Shown in pieces: positions 1 to 4,941 of a DNA stretch of 5,658 nt. The translations under genes and the position numbers were made by a program. Below the pieces are notes generated by a model. It made no database searches. It worked only from the letters and a program-made list of their open reading frames with translations, and was not told the DNA's origin. Source of the stretch: JBFLVQ01 sp040758525 (GTDB lineage: Bacteria > Acidobacteriota > Blastocatellia > Chloracidobacteriales > JADJPF01); assembly GCA_040758525.1 (NCBI GenBank), contig JBFLVQ010000633.1, positions 1 through 5,658 on the forward strand, in the 5' to 3' direction. The stretch's first letter is position 1. Every line of letters begins with the position of its first letter.

Positions 1-47
1 TCATATGGAGTAAGCATAGTATTGATAGTGAAAGCGAGCAGATTAAG

Positions 48-1118
48 ATGATTACAGTATTAGCGGCGACCGGGTTCACAGGCCAATTAATTTGCCAAGA
101 GCTATTACGGCTAGGAGTAGAGTTTCAAATTGCTGGACGTAGTGCTGAGAAGTTACAGGCTCTAGCTGTTATGTTAGGACGACCTAATATTTCCAGGCAG
201 GTAGCTGATGTATTGCGACTTGAGACTTGTCAGTCGATCTTTGCAAACACACAAGTGCTTATCAATTGTGCTGGTCCATTTACAGATATGGGTATGGGAA
301 TAGCACGTGCCGCTGCAGAGCACGGTGTTCATTATTTAGATACTACTGGTGAGCAGTATTTTATTAAGCAGGTCTTTGACCAACTACATGAGATTGCACA
401 ACAACACGGTAGTGTACTGATACCGGCATGCGCGTTCGAACATGCTGTTGGCGATGCCGGCGCGGCGCTGGCTGCACATGGCCTAGGAGAATGTGATGAG
501 ATCAATATCTATTATGCTATGGATAATGTTGGTATGACCCGAGGCACGAAAAAGTCACTGCTACGCGCACTTGCCAATCCTTTCTATTTCTACCGCAACG
601 GCCAATATGTAGCGATGGCAGCGGCTGGCGAGCAGAACTTAATCGAGTTTCCTAAAATAGGGCAACGTAGTGTCGTCTCTTTTGGCGGCGGTGAGATTTG
701 TACGATACCCAGACATACACGTACCCAAAGGGTAAGTACGTTTATGAGCTTGGGTACGGCACCTGTCTGGTTATTCAAAATAGGTTTAACACTTACTGCC
801 GTCGCTGCCAAGACCCCGCTAAGCAAGATCATGTTTCGTCAGATTGAGAGTCAGTCAGTTGGACCAAATGAAGCAGAACGTAAGCATGCGCTCTTTACCA
901 TCATTTGCGAAGCAAAAGCGGGAACAGAGTCGCAGCGTGTCATTATCACGGGTACTGATCCATATGGAGTTACCGCAGTGATCTGCGCAGAGACTGCCTA
1001 TCGTTTGCTTACTGCCGATAAAGATATCAATGGTGTTACCAGTGTAGCAGCAGTATTTGGCGCCGAGATGATACAACGTGTTACGGAAACAGTTAATGTT
1101 CGCTGGCAACTTGCTTGA
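48..1118 (+). CDS. Saccharopine dehydrogenase-like NAD(P)-binding oxidoreductase
   Basis: A 356-residue cytoplasmic protein of the saccharopine dehydrogenase-like family, whose members include mycobacterial trans-acting enoyl reductases. The N-terminal Rossmann fold is clear: the hydrophobic strand and glycine loop AATGFTG lie at residues 6-12, an AGRS second-strand end at 29-32, NCAGPF at 73-78 and YLDTTGE at 96-102. The C-terminal part has DPYGVTA (304-310) and a GVTSVAAVFGAE segment (329-340), where relatives usually carry a similar small-residue stretch before the end. Length is normal for the family. ATG 48 is chosen because the first Rossmann strand begins at residue 2, as in relatives; the frame stays open to the left window edge with no stop, and no good Shine-Dalgarno precedes the ATG. 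The substrate cannot be told from sequence: family members act in lipid, lysine and other metabolism, and true lysine-pathway activity is unlikely. It converges on the regulator gene with a 6-nt gap. Confidence 0.88.
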   Translation: MITVLAATGFTGQLICQELLRLGVEFQIAGRSAEKLQALAVMLGRPNISRQVADVLRLETCQSIFANTQVLINCAGPFTDMGMGIARAAAEHGVHYLDTTGEQYFIKQVFDQLHEIAQQHGSVLIPACAFEHAVGDAGAALAAHGLGECDEINIYYAMDNVGMTRGTKKSLLRALANPFYFYRNGQYVAMAAAGEQNLIEFPKIGQRSVVSFGGGEICTIPRHTRTQRVSTFMSLGTAPVWLFKIGLTLTAVAAKTPLSKIMFRQIESQSVGPNEAERKHALFTIICEAKAGTESQRVIITGTDPYGVTAVICAETAYRLLTADKDINGVTSVAAVFGAEMIQRVTETVNVRWQLA

Positions 1119-1124
1119 GCAGAT

Positions 1125-2630
1125 CTAATAACCGCGCGGTTTGGAGACTTGAGATAGAGCCTTAGCTAGTCGTTTTACTCCATCTTTGATCTGTCTCTCA
1201 TTTATTGCTGTATAGCCTAACACTAACCCTGAGTGTGGTAATGGATTGGGACTATAGCCGGACAATGGTGATACTTCCAATCCATAATCAGCAGCTTTCT
1301 TGGCCGCGGTTTTATCATCGACCCCGGGCGGTAACCAACCAACTAAATGCATACCTGTTTCAGATGGCTCTATCTCCAATAGACCTGCTAGGTCGCGTTT
1401 GGCTGCAGTAACAAGAACTTGTTGACGTTCCTCATAGAGCGAACGCATACGGCGTATATGACGGGCAAAGTGTCCTTCATTGATGAAGTCTGTCAGTATT
1501 GCTTGATCAAGTGAAGGGGATTGTCTATCAACCAAAGCACGAGCAGCAATAAAAGCATCTTTCAAATCTTCTGGGACAACGATACAACCTAGACGCAAAG
1601 AAGGAAAGATGGTTTTACTAAAAGTTCCTATATAAATCACCCTACCATCTTTATCAAGTCCTTGTAAACAGGCAAGGGGATGTCCAGCATATCTAAACTC
1701 ACTATTATAATCGTCCTCAATAATAAAAGCTTCGCAACGTCTTGCCCATTCAAGCAATGCTAGACGACGAGATAAACTCATTGTTACTCCAAGGGGAAAT
1801 TGATGTGATGGGGTAACATAGATCAGTCGAGCCGGTCTGTCTGCTAGCACACCAGTAGTTAAGTTGGCTCCTTCTGAATCGACTGAAACTGAGACAACTT
1901 TTGCTCCTGCGGAGAGAAATGTATTACGTGCGCTAAGATAACAAGGATCTTCAATCCAAGCTATATCATTGGGGTCGATCAGTACTCGCGCGGTTAAATC
2001 TAGTGCTTGTTGCGAGCCTGCAACAATGATTATTTGGCTTGGCTCACAATGTACAGCTCGCGCAGATTTCAAGTGCGCAGCAATAGCTTCACGTAAAGGA
2101 AGATAACCAGCCGGGTCGCCATAGCCTAACAGCTCTCGCGGGGGATTTTTAAGTAAGCGTGCGCAGAGTTTTGCCCAAATCTTAAAAGGAAATTCATCAA
2201 CCGCAGGCATACCGTTCTGAAACGCATAGTTCTTACTATCTGCCTCTAAACGCAGTACTGTAACATCGGTTGAAGCCAGCCATTTACCACGTTGTGAGAG
2301 CATCTGGTTTCTAGTTTTAGTAGGTTTCTTCTTTGCTAATGACCTGTTTTCAGAAACACGCAGCATCTCTTCTGGAAGCGTTGAAGCAATATATGTCCCG
2401 GATCCGATCTGGCCTTCAATGTAACCTTCGGCTAGCAGTTGTTCATAAGCATTAACGACAGTCATACGTGATACGCCTAACTGCTTTGCTAGTAGACGAG
2501 TGGCAGGCAGTCGCATTCTAGATTCAAACTCCCCGTTAAGAACTGAAGTGCGAATCGCTTCATAAATCTGTCGATAAAGCGGAATAGCACTGTTTTTATC
2601 GTCGAGCATTATAAAAGGAATGTCAGTCAT
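1125..2630 (-). CDS. MocR/PdxR-family transcriptional regulator (GntR HTH fused to aminotransferase-like domain)
   Basis: About 501 residues from ATG 2630. A GntR-type winged helix occupies about residues 13-83, with the recognition region LPATRLLAKQLGVSRMTVV and the wing GQIGSGTYI. A basic linker follows, then a fold-type I PLP domain from about residue 130 to the end. PLP-site features are YVTPSHQFPLG (about 271-281), the Asp-Tyr pair in EDDYNSEFRY (about 305-313) and the Schiff-base lysine in FSKT (K339). MocR proteins such as PdxR and GabR bind DNA as head-to-tail dimers, sense PLP or a PLP adduct, and often regulate themselves and a divergent gene. The frame extends to TTG 2672, but that TTG is the -35 box of a strong promoter, so ATG 2630 (or ATG 2636) is preferred; MTDIPFIMLD also matches the usual short N-terminus of the family. 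All key residues are present. The ligand and target genes are not shown by the sequence; the divergent operon to the right is the obvious candidate target. Confidence 0.93.
   Translation of the reverse strand: MTDIPFIMLDDKNSAIPLYRQIYEAIRTSVLNGEFESRMRLPATRLLAKQLGVSRMTVVNAYEQLLAEGYIEGQIGSGTYIASTLPEEMLRVSENRSLAKKKPTKTRNQMLSQRGKWLASTDVTVLRLEADSKNYAFQNGMPAVDEFPFKIWAKLCARLLKNPPRELLGYGDPAGYLPLREAIAAHLKSARAVHCEPSQIIIVAGSQQALDLTARVLIDPNDIAWIEDPCYLSARNTFLSAGAKVVSVSVDSEGANLTTGVLADRPARLIYVTPSHQFPLGVTMSLSRRLALLEWARRCEAFIIEDDYNSEFRYAGHPLACLQGLDKDGRVIYIGTFSKTIFPSLRLGCIVVPEDLKDAFIAARALVDRQSPSLDQAILTDFINEGHFARHIRRMRSLYEERQQVLVTAAKRDLAGLLEIEPSETGMHLVGWLPPGVDDKTAAKKAADYGLEVSPLSGYSPNPLPHSGLVLGYTAINERQIKDGVKRLAKALSQVSKPRGY
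1130..1141. other. Perfect 12-bp palindrome AACCGCGCGGTT at the convergent gene ends
   Basis: The palindrome lies within the last codons of the regulator gene (encoding Lys-Pro-Arg-Gly-Tyr), 12 nt after the stop of the convergent oxidoreductase gene. It is GC-rich in an AT-leaning window. Without a loop it would form only a very short hairpin, and no T-run follows on either strand, so it is not called a terminator. No other terminator is visible between the two genes. Confidence 0.4.
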
Positions 2631-2643
2631 CGTCATATCCGCA

Positions 2644-2672
2644 ATTGTAAATTGGTCTATATATTTTGTCAA
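2644..2672 (-). promoter_or_regulatory. Sigma70-type promoter of the MocR gene
   Basis: On the minus strand TTGACA (2672-2667, 6/6 to consensus) is followed by a 17-nt spacer and TACAAT (2649-2644, 5/6). The expected transcription start is near 2637-2638. That leaves one or two bases before ATG 2636, or about eight before ATG 2630, so the message would be leaderless or nearly so. A GGA at 2640-2638 is at best partly inside the transcript. The assignment rests on sequence match only. Confidence 0.75.
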
Positions 2673-2699
2673 AAATTGGTTCTTGTCTAAAGGCCAATT
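2649..2699. repeat. ACCAATTT direct repeat with an inverted third half-site; candidate autoregulatory operator
   Basis: On the minus strand ACCAATTT occurs at 2680-2673 and again at 2656-2649, 24 bp apart. One copy abuts the upstream side of the -35 box and the other touches the -10 box. The core recurs in opposite orientation as CCAATT at 2694-2699 on the + strand. MocR regulators such as GabR are known to bind short direct repeats in their own control regions, so this is a plausible binding site for the adjacent regulator. The AT-rich context makes chance recurrence possible. Confidence 0.45.
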
Positions 2700-2771
2700 C
2701 TGCTTAAAATCAATCTCTGTAGTCGAGAATAGTAGTGGAAAAATCGAATAGGATAAGATTTGATATGTCGT

Positions 2772-2789
2772 CTAACAAGACTAACAAGA
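2772..2789. repeat. 9-bp perfect tandem duplication (CTAACAAGA x2)
   Basis: CTAACAAGA occurs at 2772-2780 and immediately again at 2781-2789. It lies just upstream of the TTTACA candidate -35 box of the rightward genes, where an upstream activator could sit. A role is not shown; it may be a replication-slippage product. Confidence 0.6.
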
Positions 2790-2794
2790 AGATT

Positions 2795-2823
2795 TTTACA
2801 AACAGGATGCATACTTTTACAAC
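2795..2823 (+). promoter_or_regulatory. Candidate promoter for the rightward operon (upstream option)
   Basis: TTTACA (2795-2800, 5/6 to consensus), a 17-nt spacer and TACAAC (2818-2823, 4/6) would start transcription near 2830. The first TGCATACTTT repeat then lies in the spacer and the second at the start site, a geometry typical of repression. The match is moderate and a second candidate exists further downstream. Confidence 0.35.
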
Positions 2824-2838
2824 TAAGGTGCATACTTT
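2808..2838. repeat. TGCATACTTT direct repeat, 21-bp period; candidate operator
   Basis: TGCATACTTT is found exactly at 2808-2817 and 2829-2838. The 21-bp period is two helical turns, so both copies face the same side of the helix. At the next 21-bp step (2850-2859) the sequence AGCGTACCCT matches 6 of 10 positions, with three of the four differences being transitions, so a degraded third site is possible. The repeats overlap both candidate promoters of the rightward genes. Paired same-face direct repeats are a known operator form for MocR regulators, and one is encoded next door; the link is inferred. Confidence 0.6.
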
Positions 2839-2864
2839 GAAGTGTCTTAAGCGTACCCTAAATT
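2837..2864 (+). promoter_or_regulatory. Candidate promoter for the rightward operon (downstream option)
   Basis: TTGAAG (2837-2842, 4/6), a 16-nt spacer and TAAATT (2859-2864, 4/6) would start transcription near 2871. In this reading the two perfect TGCATACTTT copies lie just upstream of and at the edge of the -35 box, the position expected for an activator that compensates for a weak promoter. It is an alternative to the TTTACA/TACAAC pair; neither is proven. Confidence 0.3.
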
Positions 2865-2913
2865 AGCAAGACATTTCATTACCTGTGATGTAATCAACTT
2901 CTAATAGTGAGAT

Positions 2914-3642
2914 GTGAAGTTATGCAGACAGGCACAACCAACAACCAAATTGCTAAACACAGGATGCCCAAGTTTATCGCATTCATTCAAGAAGTTTATG
3001 GGAAGAGCCACATTGTTTCTATTGGTTGTAATCTTTGTCCAGGCAATATGCCCGCCGACAGTTGTAATGCCTACTGTTTATGCTAACTCAGAGCGTCTTA
3101 CCGCTTATCCTATCCTAGGGAACAATCCCTTTCCACGACTAGTTGGCAAAGATTTTGAACTGGCTAGTGAAACCTTGAACTATGCCAAGTCACTAACTAG
3201 ATCCTGTGAATGTGATAAGGCGCTGCAAGAGTATGGAATTAACAGTCTAAATGAGTTAATGGTGATAAGAGTCAATGTAGATCTATTTGATGGTAGGTAT
3301 TCATCGATCGGGTTGCCTTATCTAAATGAGGATGGTAATCGCGAGACGGTGCAAAATCGCTTTCTTAAGAATCGTAGATGGCTGGTTGCTGAGGTAGTCA
3401 GAGAAACTTTTACTGGAGCAGGTCGTATGGTGTTTTTAAATACCTATTTTTTCAATCCTGCTAGAGAGCCTACCACAGCACTCCAGCAGCGGGCAGTTAT
3501 TCTTATTCACGAAGCAGTACATTTAGTGGCAAACAAGCGTGATGCCGAATTTGGTGGTAGTCGTAGGTTGACAGAACTGATTAGCAGAAGTTGTCTACCT
3601 GGCCTCTATTCTATAGATCGCCTGGGACTACTGAGTATGTGA
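2914..3642 (+). CDS. Exported protein with HEAVH motif, putative zinc-metallopeptidase-like
   Basis: 242 residues from GTG 2914, first of the rightward gene set. The HExxH motif is HEAVH (199-203) inside a hydrophobic helix, AVILIHEAVHLVA. It is followed by D210 and a GGSRRLTELI segment (214-223); E212 or E221 could be a third metal ligand, but spacing fits neither the metzincin pattern nor a standard gluzincin exactly. A signal peptide is evident: hydrophobic stretch LFLLVVIFVQAI (34-45) and a signal-peptidase-I-like site VYA before N58. C98, C100 and C227 could form a disulfide after export. The GTG start gives an unusually long 28-residue pre-region and lacks a convincing ribosome site. 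ATG 2998 (residue 29) gives a classical signal peptide and a 214-residue protein, and may be the real start. No named family was recognised with certainty; proteolytic activity is inferred from the motif alone. Confidence 0.8.
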   Translation: MKLCRQAQPTTKLLNTGCPSLSHSFKKFMGRATLFLLVVIFVQAICPPTVVMPTVYANSERLTAYPILGNNPFPRLVGKDFELASETLNYAKSLTRSCECDKALQEYGINSLNELMVIRVNVDLFDGRYSSIGLPYLNEDGNRETVQNRFLKNRRWLVAEVVRETFTGAGRMVFLNTYFFNPAREPTTALQQRAVILIHEAVHLVANKRDAEFGGSRRLTELISRSCLPGLYSIDRLGLLSM

Positions 3643-3674
3643 TCAACTAGCAATTTGAAAAATTCTCAATGAAT

Positions 3675-3680
3675 AGGTGG
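3675..3680 (+). promoter_or_regulatory. Ribosome binding site that sets the DinB gene start
   Basis: AGGTGG lies 8 nt before ATG 3689. The in-frame GTG at 3677 falls inside this Shine-Dalgarno sequence and so is not the start. Confidence 0.75.
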
Positions 3681-3688
3681 TTATTGAT

Positions 3689-4216
3689 ATGAAGAGATCT
3701 GAGATCAGACCAATGCCGCAGTATTTTGATAAATATATAAACTTGGTCGCCGATGTTGAACTGTCACAGGCTTTCGATGACAGTATAGCAGAGTTGAACA
3801 GATTAGACATTAACCGTTTAACAGAGCTTAATGGTAAAAGATATGCACAAGAAAAATGGACCATTAAAGAGGTTATTCAGCACCTTACTGATGTAGAAAG
3901 AATTTTATCCTACCGGACCTTGCTCTTTGCGAGAAAAGACCCAACGACTCCAGCAGGATTTGATCCAGATTTTCTGGTTACAACTGCCAACGCAGACAGA
4001 AGAAGAGTGGAAGATCTAATCGATGAATTAAGAGATGTTCGTATCGCGACAAAAACACTGTTTGCTAGTTTCGATCATGAGACACTGTTAAATAAAGGAA
4101 TAAACTGGAAATATGAGATCTCTGTAGGGGCGATGGGGTTTAACATTATTGGGCATCAGATCCATCACCTAAAAATAGTTAAAGAAAAATACTATCCTCT
4201 GCTGGAAAGAGATTAA
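3689..4216 (+). CDS. DinB-superfamily protein (DinB_2-like, putative metal-dependent)
   Basis: 175 residues, the normal size for a single DinB four-helix bundle. The three conserved metal-ligand positions are present: H65 in WTIKEVIQHLTDVER and the HxxxH pair H156/H160 in GHQIHHLKIVKEKYY near the C-terminus. The W-x-x-K-E-V-x-x-H-L pattern on the second helix is typical of the family. DinB/YfiT-type proteins bind a divalent metal and include thiol-dependent S-transferases (bacillithiol, mycothiol), but most are uncharacterised, so the reaction here is unknown. The protein has no signal peptide and is expected in the cytoplasm. ATG 3689 is chosen because AGGTGG precedes it by 8 nt. The gene follows the HEAVH gene by 46 nt with no terminator visible and leads into the next gene with a 3-nt gap, so co-translation with the flavoprotein-like gene is likely. 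Confidence 0.9.
   Translation: MKRSEIRPMPQYFDKYINLVADVELSQAFDDSIAELNRLDINRLTELNGKRYAQEKWTIKEVIQHLTDVERILSYRTLLFARKDPTTPAGFDPDFLVTTANADRRRVEDLIDELRDVRIATKTLFASFDHETLLNKGINWKYEISVGAMGFNIIGHQIHHLKIVKEKYYPLLERD
4204..4211 (+). promoter_or_regulatory. Ribosome binding site of the PNPOx-family gene, inside the end of the DinB gene
   Basis: GGAAAGAG lies 8 nt before ATG 4220 and within the last codons of the DinB gene. Translation of the two genes is therefore probably coupled. Confidence 0.6.
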
Positions 4217-4219
4217 ACT

Positions 4220-4906
4220 ATGAGTGAAAATATTGCTCAGACGGAAAAGACCAGATTACGGCGATTACCTAAACGTGGCTCATATAATCGTGAGTTAATC
4301 TACCAGATTCTTGACGAAGCTTTTATCTGTCATATAGGTTTTACCATTGATAATCAACCCTTTGTAATTCCCACAGGTTATGCCCGAGTTAGTAATAGAC
4401 TACTAATACATGGTTCACAAGCGAGCCGTATGTTACGGGCAATGGCTGGCGAGATAGAGGTTTGTGTAACGGTAACTCTGATTGATGGTCTGGTGCTGGC
4501 ACGTTCAGCATTTCATCACTCAATGAACTATCGTTCTGTCGTGATTTTTGGCAGAGCTGCTGTTGTCTCTGACGAAGCAGAAAAACTCGCTGCTCTACAA
4601 GCATTTACTGAACATATTCTGCCAGGACGCTGGCAAGAGATCCGGCGGCCAACAAAAAACGAGCTTGATGCCACAATGGTGTTAACACTTTCGCTCGAAG
4701 AGGCTTCAGCAAAGATTCGTAGCGGCGACCCTCTTGATGATGAAGAAGATTATCAAATGGATGTTTGGGCAGGAGTAATTCCTCTTAAATTGATTGCTGG
4801 TGCTGCCATTAAAGATTCCCAACTGCCTGATAGGATCAATCTTCCAGACTATATCAAACACTATCAAAGACCGTTTTCCTTATTAGTGGAAGATGTAGAT
4901 ACATAG
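4220..4906 (+). CDS. Pyridoxamine 5'-phosphate oxidase-family protein (NimA/Pyridox_ox_2-like)
   Basis: 228 residues, cytoplasmic, full length for this family. It has the FMN-binding split-barrel pattern of the Pyridox_ox_2 group (COG3467, which includes nitroimidazole-resistance NimA relatives). Recognisable blocks are RRLPKRGSYNRELIYQILDE (14-33), FICHIGF (35-41) with PFVIPTGYARV, the helix start HGSQASRML (64-72), the core CVTVTLIDGLVLARSAFHHS (82-101) with NYRSVVIFGRA after it, PGRW (135-138), and a C-terminal block SAKIRSGDPLDDEED to WAGVIPL. These are strongly conserved among annotated homologs as I know them. Bona fide pyridoxamine phosphate oxidase activity is not implied: such proteins bind flavin, F420 or heme-type ligands and most lack an assigned reaction. 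It starts 3 nt after the DinB stop. A PLP-sensing MocR gene lies divergent to this operon, which hints at a vitamin-B6 or flavin link. Confidence 0.92.
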   Translation: MSENIAQTEKTRLRRLPKRGSYNRELIYQILDEAFICHIGFTIDNQPFVIPTGYARVSNRLLIHGSQASRMLRAMAGEIEVCVTVTLIDGLVLARSAFHHSMNYRSVVIFGRAAVVSDEAEKLAALQAFTEHILPGRWQEIRRPTKNELDATMVLTLSLEEASAKIRSGDPLDDEEDYQMDVWAGVIPLKLIAGAAIKDSQLPDRINLPDYIKHYQRPFSLLVEDVDT

Positions 4907-4927
4907 GATTTCCAAGTTCTGATTTTC

Positions 4928-4932
4928 AGGAG
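4928..4932 (+). promoter_or_regulatory. Ribosome binding site of the PD40 propeller gene
   Basis: AGGAG lies 9 nt before ATG 4942 and fixes that start. It is the most canonical Shine-Dalgarno in the window. The gap from the previous stop is only 35 nt. Confidence 0.75.
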
Positions 4933-4941
4933 CAACTTGAT

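Noticed and set aside
17..22. TAGTAT as a possible -10 box for the oxidoreductase gene
   Set aside because: Its -35 partner would lie outside the window, so it cannot be supported.
590..1109. Two minus-strand open frames opposite the oxidoreductase gene (590-832 and 855-1109)
   Set aside because: They lie wholly antisense to a gene with clear family motifs, and their translations show no recognisable domain.
1205..1411. Plus-strand open frame of 68 codons inside the regulator gene
   Set aside because: It is antisense to the conserved C-terminal PLP domain of the regulator and has no domain of its own.
2878..2894. Inverted repeat ATTAC-N7-GTAAT containing TGTGA, resembling a CRP half-site
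   Set aside because: The second half does not match TCACA at the right spacing, and a 5-bp stem in AT-rich DNA is expected by chance.
3640..3688. Possible terminator or promoter between the HEAVH and DinB genes
   Set aside because: No stable hairpin with a T-run and no pair of boxes at proper spacing was found in the 46-nt gap.
3643..3864. Minus-strand open frame of 73 codons opposite the DinB gene start
   Set aside because: It overlaps the real ribosome site and start of the DinB gene and shows no recognisable motif.
4389..4604. Minus-strand open frame of 71 codons opposite the PNPOx-family gene
   Set aside because: It is antisense to the most conserved part of that protein, with a low-complexity Gln/Arg-rich translation.
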